64,000 bases of DNA from Ursus arctos (GCF_023065955.2 NW_026622997.1:5132001-5196000), one strand, 5' to 3'. Numbered from the stretch's first letter, positions 1-11,439 are shown. Numbers and translations: made by a program. Notes: generated from the letters alone by a model not told the origin.

Positions 1-604
1 GGGGAGTACTGAGGACCGTGGGACCTGAAGCCAGGGCCTGCCTCAGAACCTGGGCTCAGGACAGGCCTCTCTAGGGTGTGAGTCAGAACTAGGTCCTGAA
101 GGATGAGGAGAGTAGGAACATGGCTGCTGGACATGGAACAGCATGCACCAAGGCCTCAGCAAAGGGAGGTTTGCTGGAGTTGTGAGATAAGTGGGGGATG
201 TTCACATTATTGTGAGAAAAGGAGGAGTCAAGGGGGAAGGGTAGGCAGGAGATATGCAGAGCTGGAGGCCCCCGGGTTTGCGGCTAAACTCTCAGAATGC
301 CAAGGAGCACTGAAGGGCTTGCGTGTAGATGTGTTGGGGAATTCTGGTCCTCGAGGTCCCACAAGCTGATGGGCACCCACGTGTGGCCATTCACAGGCTG
401 TTTGAGCAGGCTTCCTAGTGTCCATGGGCAGGCCAGAGCCCTGGAGACAAGGATGCTGGGTGGTCTGTGCCGGCTGTCTGGGAAGGTGCTCGGAAGTGGG
501 TGTGGCAGGCAACAGGCCTGGGATGTGCTCCCACTGCTCTGGTGAGCAGAACCCTGTCAGCTTCAGGTCTGAGCACTGACATCTGATCTGTGTCTCTCCC
601 CTAG
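1..604 (+). other. DUSP22: End of DUSP22 intron 1
   Basis: GC-moderate unique-looking sequence that ends in the exon-2 acceptor (TGTGTCTCTCCCCTAG). I see no exon, SINE or clear repeat. Short open frames on both strands overlap each other and carry no recognisable domain. Exon 1 must lie further upstream. Confidence 0.7.
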
Positions 605-638
605 ATCCTGCCTGGCCTGTACATTGGCAACTTCAAAG
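605..638 (+). CDS. DUSP22: DUSP22 coding exon 2
   Basis: This 34-nt exon reads ILPGLYIGNFK plus the first base of the next Asp codon (residues 8 to 18 in human numbering). It is the first beta strand of the DUSP fold; the LPGLYIG motif is typical of atypical DUSPs such as DUSP22 and DUSP15. It is preceded by a pyrimidine-rich tract ending CCCCTAG and followed by the donor GTGAGT. The exon leaves phase 1, and the following exon begins AT to complete GAT (Asp19). It is too short to be found as an open frame by itself; identification rests on the motif and on the match in phase to the other exons. Confidence 0.96.
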
Positions 639-649
639 GTGAGTTATCT

Positions 650-1290
650 TTCCTTATTATTGTGGTAAAAATGCGTAATATAAACTGTGCCGTTTCAAGT
701 GCACACGTCAGGGGACGTTAAGTACGTTCACACTGCTGTGCAACCATCCATCTCCAGAACTCTTTCGTCATCCCAAACTGGAACTCTGTGCCCATTAAAC
801 ACAAACTGTTCCCTCTCCCCTAGTCCCTAGAAGACACCATTCCGCTTTCTGTTTCTGGGGATTCGACTGCTTTAAGTTCTTCACATGAGTGGCGTCTTGC
901 ATGCAGTGTTTGTCCTTTTGTGTCTGCCTTATTTCACTGATCATAATGTTGATTCATGTGGTAGTATGTGTCAGAATTTATTTCCTCTGGGGTGCCTGGG
1001 TGCTGCAGTCGGTTAAGCGTCTCCCTTCTGCTCAGGTCATGATCCCAAGGCCCTGGGATCGAGTCCCAGGTCGGACTCCCTGCTCACTGGGGAGCCTGCC
1101 TCTCCCTCTCCCTCTGCCTGCTGCTCCCCCTGCTTGTGCTCTCTCTCTCTCTGTCAAATACATAAATAAAACCTTTTAAAAAATTTATTTCCTTTTTAAG
1201 ACTATGTGTATATATATATATTTTCCCTTTCATCTGCTGCTGGACATTTTGGGCTGCTTCCACCAAGGGTGGAATCAAGCATGATTGAGT
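650..1290 (+). repeat. Ancient L1 3' fragment, interrupted by a SINE
   Basis: Sequence such as TGCAACCATCCATCTCCAGAAC and, after the SINE, CTGCTGGACATTTTGGGCTGCTTCCAC follows the old L1M-type 3' region (memory of consensus). The Can-SINE at 989-1181 splits it. Confidence 0.7.
989..1181 (+). mobile_element. Can-SINE (tRNA-Lys-derived)
   Basis: Full-length head GGGGTGCCTGGGTGCTGCAG, CT-rich body and AATACATAAATAAAACCTTTT tail. It is flanked by the 12-bp duplication AATTTATTTCCT at 975-986 and 1182-1193. Confidence 0.95.
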
Positions 1291-2319
1291 CAAGGTATCG
1301 ACTCAGTTTATACAAAGTCTGATCTGGACCTGGCCACCACTTTTGTTCAGGCCCCTTGCTGGGCCCTCATACTTGTGCCCAAGTCCTCAACCAATGGAGA
1401 TGTGTATACTTAATAAGATGGAGTACACCTAGGAAACTTGCAAGGCTAGAGAGAGCCAGCCCTCCACGTAGGCATCTGGAGTTCCTCCCTCCTAGAACAA
1501 GCGAGGACACGCTCCTGTCTGTTTGCAGGTTGCTCCTTAAATTTGAGTTCACGTTCCAATTGACTATAAAAACAATCTCTTTTTTTCCCAATATGTTTTA
1601 AATTACTTTAATGTCATAGAAACTTAACCATTAAGATAATTACTAAAAATATGCATAAAGGGGCATCTATCTTTCCTAGTCAGATGATGACTGTATCTAC
1701 AAGTCATTTACCTGTGAGATCCCACCACTGTGTATTTATTTTCCTGTGAATCTGTATCAGGTTTTCTTCCCCCAAACAATTCTGAACTGGTAAAAAAAAA
1801 AATATTATAGCATGCTACATTTACTCCTCAGAACCCTCAAAAAAGGATACCTTTGTAAAGTAAACTGTGCTAAAATAGTATATGAGAAAGTAATAAGACA
1901 TACACAGGAACAGTCCAGAAAATTTTAGGTTCTATACCCACTGATTAAAAAAATGCCCCAGGAGAAACCACATTGAATGAGAAAATACACTATGCTGATC
2001 TTTTTTATTTCTCTGCATAATGTTTATTTCCTTCTCTCCTCCTCCCCCAGCCCCCTTTGGCTCCTAGTGCTGTTAATTGGCCTCAGAATTGAGCGTAGGG
2101 AGCTGACAGCTGCTAATTGCTACTAGAACATTTTAAAAATAGTACTAGAGTTCCTAAATTAGTAAGCTCTGTAGTTCTGAAAAAGCAGCAAGTGCTTTGT
2201 GGTGGGTAGGCGGTAGTACTGGACTACATTAAGGAGCAACTATCTTTTGGGGCTACTTAGGGAGTTATTAACTGCTTTCATGAAGACAGGAGGATGTTTT
2301 TGTGTTTGAGAGCAGAGCT

Positions 2320-2480
2320 TAGGATAAATTCCTAGACGTAGAATTGCTACGTGAAAGTGTTTACAAATTAAAAGTTGTAATGCATACCAACCAAATTCAG
2401 TACTTCCGCCAACCGTTTATGATGGTTATATCCTTATTCATAGTAGGATACTTTCTTCTAGAAGATCCCGTGTGCACAAT
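2320..2480 (+). repeat. Ancient L1-like fragment
   Basis: GGATAAATTCCTAGACGTAGAATTGCTACG resembles the L1ME 3' consensus (ATAAATTCCTAGAAGTGGAATTGCTGGG). It is diverged; the boundaries are approximate. Confidence 0.5.
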
Positions 2481-2699
2481 TTCAGGGCACATTTTAAAAC
2501 TCTTTGTACTAAAATCTATACCTATTTTCAAAGTATTCAGTGACATGGGACTCGTTCACAGTTTCTGGATTCTTGCCATGGGTTGTGCCCGTTGGAGAGG
2601 TCCGTACTACCCCGTGCCGCTCCTTGTTCAGATGCTTGATGTTTTTTTTATTGTCTTCGGTTATTCTGACATTAGGAGGTGGTCGTGTTTTATTCACTC

Positions 2700-2765
2700 A
2701 TCAATTCACCAAACATTTATTAACCACTTACTGGGTGTAAGGCTTATTTCAAGCAAAGGAATAAT
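2700..2765 (-). repeat. MIR-like fragment
   Basis: CCAAACATTTATTAACCACTTACTGGGTGTAAGGC resembles the complement of the MIR 3' end. Short and diverged. Confidence 0.4.
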
Positions 2766-3504
2766 AGTGCCGTGAATGGACAAGAAGCTGGAAGGAAGCG
2801 TTGCTGTCCATATAGTTGCCTGTGAATTAACTCACTCATTCTGGAAACTTATTGCAACGTGCTGGGAGTCTGACGTGGATGTGCACTTCGGTTCTCAGTG
2901 GTTCAGGGTCAGCAGGAGCAGGAACGGAACAGGGGAGCAGGTCTTACCGTGAAGAGAAGCGGTGAGACAGTCAGCCTTGGAATCTGGTTATCCCCCCACC
3001 GTCCACGCGCCATAGGTTACCCTCGGACACATTCCACAGCCTGGACATGAGGGGGGCTGTGGTGAGGATGAACCAGACAGTGTCGCCGATGCACTCGATT
3101 CAGAGTCTGGCACGTGCCTGGGCAGCCGGCGTCCGGCCCTCCTCACGCTCTGCATCGGTGGGATGGGAGCACACCCCTGCTTCAGCTGTTGTGGACGGGA
3201 GCTCAAGGCTCAGACAGCACTCATGCCACGCTGGGTGTGCAGTAGGCGCTGATCGTCAGTAGCTACAAGTGTGCAAGACCAAGGTGAAAGGATCATGACT
3301 GCTCCTGGAAAGTGCATCCAGCTGTGTTATGGGCCTTGTGCACTGCAACAACCAATACAAAAATGTATAAAGAAAAATTAATAGAATTTTTTTTTCTTCC
3401 TGAGAGAGCTTCATTTTTGTACAGTGTGGATTGGCACTGCTACCCAGGCCTTGGTGCTAGTGGCCATGGTCTCAATCCAATCGCTGAATAGTGTCCTGTC
3501 CTGT

Positions 3505-3592
3505 CTCCTTCCTCCCCTCCCCCACCTCCCCTTTTCTTCTTTTGCCTCTCTTCCCTTCCTCCCTGCCTGCCTTCCTTCCTTCCTGCCCCGTA
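3505..3592. repeat. CT-rich low-complexity tract
   Basis: Almost pure pyrimidine on the + strand, with CCTTCCTTCCTTCCTGC units at the end. Confidence 0.8.
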
Positions 3593-3663
3593 GGGATCCT
3601 TTACATGTCACTCTGCAACTTCCTTTTTTTTTTTTTTTCCAGTTATGTTTATTATTATTATTT

Positions 3664-3712
3664 TAAATTTTTTATTATGTTAGTCACCATACAGTATTTT
3701 TTTTTTTTTTAA
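3664..3712 (-). mobile_element. Very short L1 3' tail
   Basis: TTTTTTATTATGTTAGTCACCATACAGTA is the reverse complement of the terminal part of the carnivore L1 tail also seen at 34132-34165 on the + strand, so only the extreme 3' end was inserted. The preceding TTATTATTATT run is simple sequence. Confidence 0.65.
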
Positions 3713-4359
3713 CTTGCAGTGAATCACAAACCATTTTCCAACACTTGGTCCTGGTGATTCTTCCACCTAGGGAAAAACTCACAAACCAGCTCAGGGTCTG
3801 GAGCCTGGTCTTTGATAAGAGCCTCTCAGTTGAGGTGCTTTAACTTGCAGCTGGCTCTGCCCAGAAGCCAGGAGGGAAGGTGGGAGTGGAAGCTTGAAGA
3901 ACAGCTCCACCCTGGACCGAGAGGGTGGGGTTAACTGCTGCCTCATAACTTGGCAGATCCCAAAATGGATGTGAGCAGACAGAAGAAGCCCTCATTGTTT
4001 GAAGATGTCCACAAAATTCTAGAAATGTGGGAAACAAGCCCACACCCTATGTGTGTACTGGTGATGTACATAGAGACATGTTTAAGGTCTCAGAGCTTTT
4101 GTTCTGTCTGCCAGTGACACTGGGCATGGTTTCCAGGGGTGGTTCCCCAGTTGTTCAGATAAGGCTGACCTGCTGAACTACCGAACACAGATCTTTGGCC
4201 CAAGAGAGCTGCATGGCCAGTGGTGATCATTAGGTAGTAGACCAAGAGCTGGAATTCAGGTGTCTTTGAAGTAAGCACATATTTGGAAACATTCAGAGGT
4301 GATGGAGATCGAAGCCCATACTACAGCCTTGAGACTCATCTGGTCCCAGTGATAATAAT

Positions 4360-4565
4360 AATAATGATGGCAATGATAACATTTACTACATCTGAGATGA
4401 GCACTATTGTAAGCATGTTATTTCATTTAGTATTTCCAGCAGCCCTTTGAGGTGGTACTCTTACCATTTTCCCACATTAGAAGTGAGAAAAATGAGGCAC
4501 AGAAAAACTTGTCCAAAGGTTGGCACCAATAAATGTCAGAGCCCGCATTTGGTAAAGAAGGGAAC
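4360..4565 (-). repeat. MIR
   Basis: ACATTTACTACATCTGAGATGAGCAC, then CAGCAGCCCTTTGAGGTGG and GAGGCACAGAAAAACTTG follow the reverse MIR consensus through most of its length. A GATAATAATAATAATG run precedes it. Confidence 0.75.
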
Positions 4566-5569
4566 AGGTAGGAACTGCCCATTTTGGGCCCCATCCCAGG
4601 TTGGAAATGTACCCACTTAAAGGTTGAACACACTAACAGCTCATTTATAACTCTAGAAGTTATCGTTATGTACAATAATTTATAACTCTAAGATTCATTA
4701 AGTTAATTTCACAGTGGGATTAAGTATAACTGCAAAACAGAATCACTTACCCACCACTGAGCAGATTCTCAACTTGGAAGGCAAAAGTTGTTTGCGAAAT
4801 GACTCAGAACATGGCTTAGGGTTCAGGGTCATAACAGAGAGAATTAGGTCCTTTTAAAATAGAGACCTTCCCTCTCCTCTTTCCTCTCTCTCTCATCCTG
4901 CATGGCCATGCTTTTGAGTCCACAAATCAGTGTAACAGGTGCTCTGATATTGGAAAGTCGTTACCAAAGAAGTTCTTTCCTTCCCAATATCTGCTTTTCC
5001 AGAGTGCTTACATAGATGGCATTATTTTCAAGTGCTTCTTCCAATATACTTTTGTTAATTTTATTTAGAGGCAATTCTGCTTGACTTTGCTGGACAAGCT
5101 TATTTCCCGTGGCCACTCTAGCATTTCCCGCATCTTAGCACTGGATACCCCTGTACACCTATCTTCTGTATCAGTATAAGAGCTAGAGCACTAATTCCCC
5201 TTCCTAAGGAAGCATGTGGTTGCCACTTTGCCTTTTGAAGACAGTATCTTCCAGGAATCCACTTGTTCCCTTGGCAAGGTCTTACCAGTGATGAATGGGG
5301 TCTTCCACTGAGGGAACATGCAACAGCAAAGGAGAAAGATCAGGCAGGTGTTTCTATTTCAGTGCTCCCACTGTGTAAAAATGACATTTGCTTCTTCTGA
5401 AGGCCAAGTGAGGCCTCAGGAGAGTAGACAGAGGCAGGCAGCAAGAGTGGGCAGGAGTCCAGGGGCCAGGAGAGATGTTGGCAAAAAGAGGAAAAGAACA
5501 CGGTTAGCTGTTTTACCAATGAAGGGTTGACTGTTTTACTTATTAATATAATTTAGTTGAATTTTGTGA

Positions 5570-5760
5570 ATAGTGTTTTTTAAAATTTTTCTTTTCCTGG
5601 TTATAAAAGTAATGTAGGCTGATCAGTTAAAATAAAAATTTAAAAAATCCAAATGTGATAGAAATATGTTATATAGAGTGAAAACTTCCCCGACTGTATG
5701 TCTCAAGATAACCATGGCCAGTGTATATCCTAGATTTTCTCCATGTGAATTCTAATTTGT
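5570..5760 (-). repeat. Ancient L1ME-like fragment
   Basis: GGTTATAAAAGTAATGTAGGCTGATC, an A-rich stretch and CCCCGACTGTATGTCTCAAGATAACCATGG resemble the old L1 3' sequence with AATACATGCTCATT and GAGGTAACCACTG. Assignment and strand are uncertain. Confidence 0.4.
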
Positions 5761-5954
5761 AATCGTCCTGTTAGTTTATTAATAGTGTTGCATTTGTGAT
5801 CGCAAGTGGCTGTGAGTTGTTTTCTGGCTTAGAAATGGGATCAAAATGCCATGGTGGGGAAGGGGCCCCACTGGTACCCAGTCACAGCTCATCCCCTGAA
5901 GGCCCTGCAGAGCTCCATGTGTACGGTGCACACAATCTTCTGGGGTTCTCTTTC

Positions 5955-6070
5955 AGTTGTGGGTTCTGATCATGTAGATATGTAGTGGGCCTGGGAGTCT
6001 GCATTTCCAGTAGGCTCCCAGGTAGTGCCATGCTGCGGCTTGGCAGACCCCGTTTTGAGCAGCTAAGGAC
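5955..6070 (+). repeat. hAT-Charlie nonautonomous fragment (MER20-like)
   Basis: GGCCTGGGAGTCTGCATTTCCAGTAGGCTCCCAGGTAGTG followed by CAGACCCCGTTTTGAGCAGC resembles the right half of MER20 or a relative. The family name is from memory. Confidence 0.5.
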
Positions 6071-6552
6071 TAAGTTCCGCCCCTTTGATATTGTGCCCAA
6101 GGAGAGAGAGCTGGTGTGAAACTTACAGGCATGTTCACATGCATGTGAATGAGCTGATAGCTCCTTGTCTTGCAGCTGCATTCACAGCTTGTTACCACAA
6201 TGCCCGTGGCTGTAGGCAGTCATCCAGAACCATCAATAATTTGTAGTCCTAAAGAATAAGGGGTCCAATGTCATCATAAAAATGTTGATTAAGCGCTTTA
6301 TGGACTCTCAAATAGTTAGAGCCTGTGCTTATGGGTTAGGGTAATCCCAGAATATCAGCACAGACAGCCCTATGATAAAATAGAAAGGAGCACAGAGCAA
6401 AAGGAACATTGTCCAAGAGTTGCTTCTGGTTTCTTTGGAGCCCTACAGTCTGTTGTCTCATTTGTCAAGTGGTCTTCTCCATGCAAAAATGTATACTTTT
6501 ATTACCAAACTACTTTCTTTGTTTATTTTTAATCTGTGTTATAAAAGTGTAT

Positions 6553-6700
6553 TTATGAGGTGATGAAAATGTTTTAAACTTATTGCAGTGATGGTTAAAC
6601 AGCTCTGAATATACTAAAAACCGTTGAATCATACATTTTAAAAGGGTGAATTTATGATATGTGAATTATCTCAAGAAAGCTGTTTATAAAAAAAGAAAAA
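6553..6700 (+). repeat. Ancient L1M 3' end
   Basis: CTGAATATACTAAAAACCGTTGAATC and TTTAAAAGGGTGAATTTATG then TATGTGAATTATCTCAAGAAAGCTG match the L1MB/L1MA-type terminal sequence. Confidence 0.75.
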
Positions 6701-6714
6701 GTATATTTAAACAA

Positions 6715-6904
6715 AAATTTTTTTTAAAAGATTTTATTTGTTTATTTGTCAGAGAGAGAGAGCACACGCAGGGGGAGTGGCAGGCTCCCCACTGAGCAGG
6801 GAGCCTGAAATGGGGCTCAATGTGGGGCTCTATCCAAAGACGCTGGGATCATGACCCTAGCCGAAGACAGGTGCTTAACTAACCGAGCCACCCAGGTGCC
6901 CCTG
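6715..6904 (-). mobile_element. Can-SINE
   Basis: Reverse SINE from TTTTTAAAAGATTTTATTTG to GAGCCACCCAGGTGCCCC. Flanked by the 9-bp duplication TTTAAACAA at 6706-6714 and 6905-6913. It inserted at the end of the preceding L1 fragment. Confidence 0.93.
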
Positions 6905-7480
6905 TTTAAACAAGTCTTTAAAATTCAAACCTTGGGCAGGATCAGAATCCAGAAGATTCTGCCCTAGAGTGTCAGGAGGCTGCTTTGGAAAAGGACCGGC
7001 TTTTCCTCTTCCTTCCACCATTTGCCTCTCCGTCTCTCCTGCTCTTCTATGGGCACTGAAAGCTCCAGCTTGATCTCGCTTCTCCACTTGGCTAAAACAT
7101 ACATACTGGTGGCGATCGGGAAAATTGCCAAAAGGTGAGAATGTGGAAGCTGGCTGCCAGTGGGATCCTAAATGATTCTAGTTCCTGTTCAGTTCAAACT
7201 TACTGATGCCAAAACCTGTAATAGTTGTGGGGCAGAAGGAGGTGGGCGGTGTTTGGAATTGAGTCCTGTTTGTGCGGAGTAGCTGGCTTCTCTGCACATC
7301 TGAATTTGACGTTTGAGATGGTTGGAGCAATGAAGAAAGTCTTAAAACCAACATTTTAATATTACTGTTAAAGACTTTTTTTCCCTGACTTTAAAGTGGT
7401 ACAAGTTTATTGCAGAACATTTAGGAAAGTTTTTCAGTCTCTTCAGGATCATCAAGGCTTCTTAAAACTGCAGATTCCTC

Positions 7481-7608
7481 TCAGGGTTATGAGATCTAGC
7501 CCAGCATCATGAGTTCTGTGCTCAGCAGAGAGTCTGCTTCCCTTCCTCTGCCCACCCCCTCCAAATACATACATGCATACATGCATCTTAAAAAGAAAAC
7601 AAAAAACC
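7481..7608 (+). mobile_element. 5'-truncated Can-SINE
   Basis: The head is missing; the copy begins TCAGGGTTATGAGATCTAGCC and ends in an ATACATGCATACATGCATC and A-rich tail. It is flanked by the 15-bp duplication AACTGCAGATTCCTC at 7466-7480 and 7609-7623, so the truncation happened at insertion. Confidence 0.9.
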
Positions 7609-7828
7609 AACTGCAGATTCCTCAGCCTTGCCATAGACCCGGACGTTAAACTTTCAGAACCTCTTGTGTTGAATATACCAAAAAAACTATTTAAAAAATT
7701 TTAAAACACTTGTAATTCCATCTTTTCAAGATTATCACTGTTGGAGCTAATTCTCTATAGCAGTTTTCCCCTGCATGTTTGTCTTTATTATGTTTTTATA
7801 AATCGAGCTCATATTGTACTTATAGTTT

Positions 7829-8027
7829 TTTTTTTTTTTAAGATTTTATTTATTTATTCGACAGAGATAGAGACAGCCAGCAAGAGAGGGAACACAAGCA
7901 GGGGAGTGGGAGAGGAAGAAGCAGGCTCATAGCGGAAGAGCCTGATGTGGGGCTCGATCCCATAACGCCGGGATCATGCCCTGAGCCGAAGGCAGACGCT
8001 TAACCGCTGTGCCACCCAGGCGCCCCA
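7829..8027 (-). mobile_element. Can-SINE
   Basis: Full-length reverse copy ending GCCACCCAGGCGCCCC. It has an 18-bp duplication ATATTGTACTTATAGTTT at 7811-7828 and 8028-8045 without mismatch, which suggests a fairly recent insertion. Confidence 0.96.
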
Positions 8028-8640
8028 ATATTGTACTTATAGTTTGATACCTGCTTTTACACCCTGCTTAACATTTTATCCCAAGCATTTTCCCATGTCA
8101 TTAATATTCTCTAGAAACATGATAAATAAATATCTGACTCAGTCTGTTTTACCCCATCTCATTTAAAAAAGCTTGTCCCAGCTCAGGGCATGGGCATGGG
8201 GGGAGCCTTTTCCTGCTGGACTCCTGTTTTGTAGATTAGCAGGAGGGTTTCAACTTGAGGATTTTTACTCAGTCTTTCTCACACAGCATTAGCAGCATTA
8301 GCAGGGAATGTGAATTTTGGGGTCTCCTTAGTTTCATATGCAGATAATTAAATAGCTAACTGATAACTTATTCTGTTTGGGATTTTCAGAAAATGTTCCA
8401 TTTTTACTTTTGTCCTGCAGTGAATTGTAGATATTATAAACCACAGTCTAATCTGCGTTTAAACCCATCCCTGCCTTTGACCTCAGGGTATATAGTAAGT
8501 GGGTCTTTTGTATGTGATTTTAACTTAGATTATTAATCATTAATAACAAGTGGCAACTACCAAATGACCTCATAGGTTCACTTTCTTTAAATAGCAACAG
8601 TCATGGTTACAATGTTTATTAATCTAAATAGACTTCAAGT

Positions 8641-8839
8641 TTTTTTTTTTTTTAAGATTTTATTTTTATTTATGTGACAGAGAGACAGCCAGTGAGAGAG
8701 GGAACACAAGCAGGGGGAGTGGGAGAAGAAGAAGCAGGCTCCCAGTGGAGGAGCCTGATGTGGGACTCGATCCCGGAACGCCGGGATCACGCCCTGAGCC
8801 AAAGGCAGACGCTTAACGACTGCGCTACCCAGGCGCCCC
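8641..8839 (-). mobile_element. Can-SINE (left arm of inverted pair)
   Basis: Full-length reverse copy with a 13-nt T tract. The duplication TAAATAGACTTCAAGT at 8625-8640 is repeated from 8840. Confidence 0.96.
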
Positions 8840-8909
8840 TAAATAGACTTCAAGTTTTATGTGACCACTTTGTATCAAAAAAATCTGACCATCAGAAATA
8901 AATTTAGTT

Positions 8910-9121
8910 GGGGTGCCTGGGTGGCACGGCGGTTAAGCGTCTGCCTTCAGCTCAGGGCGTGATCCCGGCGTTATGGGATTGAGCCCCACATCAGGCTCCT
9001 CTGCTATGAGCCTGCTTCTTCCTCTCCCACTCCCCCTGCTTGTGTTCCCCCTCTCGCTGGCTGTCTCTATCTCTGTCGAATAAATAAATAAAATCTTTAA
9101 AAAAAAAAAAAAGAAAGAAAG
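8910..9121 (+). mobile_element. Can-SINE (right arm of inverted pair)
   Basis: Full-length forward copy starting GGGGTGCCTGGGTGGCACGG and ending in poly(A) with GAAA units. It is flanked by AAATTTAGTT at 8900-8909 and 9122-9131. Its body closely matches the ursid-type SINE I remember. Confidence 0.96.
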
Positions 9122-9315
9122 AAATTTAGTTATCTGCAAAATACATTAAAGCAATAGTCCTAAATTCCCTAGGTCTAGATTATTCTGGATATGGTCAATT
9201 ATGAAGTTTCAAGAAAGAAATATGCAAGGCATTTTGTATTTTTTCCTGGCTCAACTTTACAAATAATTCACTTGCAGGGAAGAATAAAATGGTCATCTTC
9301 TTTCTTCTATGACAG

Positions 9316-9398
9316 ATGCCAGAGATGCAGAGCAATTGAGCAAGAACAAGGTGACACATATTCTGTCTGTCCACGATAGTGCCAGGCCTCTGTTGGAG
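9316..9398 (+). CDS. DUSP22: DUSP22 coding exon 3
   Basis: This 83-nt exon completes Asp19 and encodes residues 19 to 46, beginning DARDAEQLSKNKVTHILSV and ending with HDSARPLLE. The acceptor is TATGACAG and the donor is GTAAGG. It supplies the KNKVTHILSV strand that is characteristic of the DUSP domain. Compared with the human protein as I remember it, RPMLE is here RPLLE, a conservative Met-to-Leu change. The exon ends in phase 0. An inverted pair of SINEs ends about 195 nt upstream. Confidence 0.97.
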
Positions 9399-10404
9399 GT
9401 AAGGGAGAGCTTCGTGCATGTGTCTTTATTTGTATTCCCCGGGAGTGCATAGGACATTAATGAAGGCAACCACGTTCTCTCTGACACTGGTGTGCCCCTA
9501 TTAATGTTGTGCACCCGTGGCTGTATTAATTTTGTTTCCAGGCCATATTGGTGTCTATGCCCTATCTATGGCATGGTGGAAGAGTGTATTCTTTCTCTGA
9601 TTATTCTCCTGCTACATTGCTAGCTTGGCTTTCTTGTCTAAATGCCCAATAATAAGTTGATGCTGCATTTACTTGTAGATTTTAAGAACATTTAAAACTC
9701 ATTTGCATTCCCTTCAATATTATCCCTGGTTTTAGAATCCAGAAAAACTCAGGTTGCTCATTTCTTGATTTTTTTTTCCCATTTAAACTCAGTTATCTAC
9801 CATTTGCATTTAAAGACAAAAGACAACAGAAGATAAATTGTCACTGGAGATTTCCAGGGCTTCTGATACAGAGACTATCTGTGTAGAAGCTGTTGTTAAG
9901 GTGTAGGTTTTCGAGTAAACAGGGTGTGTCTGCCTGTACACTAATTACAAAAACATCTTCGCATCTTCAATTTTACGCTAATGGACGGTTTGAGCTGTTG
10001 GCCAGGAGTAAAATCTATTTCTGTTTATTAGCCTGGACGGAGCCCAGGTTATCTTTTTAAAGAAAATAGTGCACGTGTGGTTGTGATGCATTTGTGTTCT
10101 TCTGTTGTAGGGGGGGCTATTGGAAGGGGAGGGGTGACTCGGTCTAAAAGAAATAATCCAAGTTCAAGCTGTTTTCATTTAAATTCATATTATGCAAGAG
10201 CAGGTAGTATACTTTTTATTTTAAATTTATTTTCCTTGGCTACTAGAGCTGCTGGCTTTCAGTCAGTGTTAAAGAAACGAGGATATGGAATAGTAAGTGA
10301 CTCTAGTAAATGTTATGGTACTGGAGAACCATAGGTGGGGAAGAAACCTCAGTTCACTTCTCCAGATCTGTGAACTCATACTTCCTTCTGTTGTTTTGGC
10401 TCTG

Positions 10405-10427
10405 TTTTTTTTTTTTTTTTTTTTTTT
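10405..10427. repeat. Poly(T) run of 23
   Basis: Twenty-three T bases in a row, not attached to an identifiable SINE or L1. Confidence 0.9.
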
Positions 10428-11439
10428 GAGGTGCTATAATTTGTGTTACAGCATGATTTTGTTGGAAACAATAACAACAGCACATCATTTTTTTTGGAGA
10501 TGAACAGTTCCTTTGAAAATGGCTACTCCGTTTCTTCATCCATCAACAATAGTTTATATTTAAAATATAGCCAAGCTATGGCCAAGATAATAAGTTAAAT
10601 GCAAACTGGTCATGATTGACTTCCTCTTTAAATCACAAGATGAGGCTTGAGGTTTCCTTTATTTTAATAAATTACAGAGATGTCCTTCCCACCCTCACCC
10701 TCCAGGCCTGCCTCACTACGTTATGTTTCGTTTAGTGGAACACATTGCCGTGTATGAGCGTGGCCCTAAGTCTGCTCACATTGTAACTTCTGTTTAGATG
10801 CAAGACCTTCATGTGTTAGACATTAAAAGAGCTCTAGGCTTTATCTGTCTGGCCTCCTCCAGGTTACATGTGGGAAACAAAGGGCTAGCAAGTAAAATAG
10901 GTGGGACTGTAACCTCGTAAAAAGAGACACTGTTTGTATAAAAACCTCAGAGCTGTAGGAAAACTGTTTCCCTCATCAGCATTCCTTTTTATTCCCTCAT
11001 ATTTCAGTTTATAAGGACAAATTCTGCCTTGAAAAAAAAAAGGAGAAATTCTGTGCCTTTTCTTTAGAGACAGGTCTTACTTAGCAACATCCTGTTGTAG
11101 TCTTTGAATGCTATTATTACCTCAGCTTGATGATGAGTACTTTCCTGTGATTTCATATTCATTAAGAGACCATCCTTTTATAGCATAACATAGGTTAATA
11201 TTCCCCTCTTATTTTGTTCATTTTTAAGTTCACAAATAATTCACGAATACATCCTTAGAAAGGAATTAAAGCAGTACCTCTCTGATTGCACAAGTGGGGA
11301 AAACTCAGTCACCAAAAGTTATTTGAACTCATGTGCTCACGATAAGTTACTGGGATAGAGGAGGTTCGCAGGGTCCCAGAAGTTTGAAAACTTTGTTTAG
11401 CCCTCTGCCTATGCGTAAAGGCACTCTTCGGTCTTAAAA

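Larger units (their letters stand above)
7370..8130 (-). repeat. Ancient L1ME-like element broken by two SINEs
   Basis: Pieces at 7370-7465, 7624-7810 and 8046-8130 (AAGTGGTACAAGTTTATTGC, AAGATTATCACTGTTGG, TTTACACCCTGCTTAACATTTT) resemble one old L1 3' end when the two SINEs are removed. Assignment is by memory; the strand is uncertain. Confidence 0.45.
639..9315 (+). other. DUSP22: DUSP22 intron 2
   Basis: 8677 bp between the GTGAGT donor and the TATGACAG acceptor. It holds six Can-SINE copies, several ancient L1 3' fragments, MIR remnants and a CT-rich tract, each listed separately. The stretches 1300-2300, 2780-3400, 3720-4340, 4570-5550, 6090-6540 and 7090-7360 show nothing I can name. 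Confidence 0.9.

Noticed and set aside
8910..8990. tRNA-like A and B box sequence in SINE heads
   Set aside because: Derived from tRNA-Lys within the SINE; the cloverleaf is not intact, so no tRNA gene is called.
8933..9139. Frames with repeated ILFIYSTEIETAS- or SRGRSRL-like peptides at several sites
   Set aside because: These are translations of Can-SINE copies, not genes.
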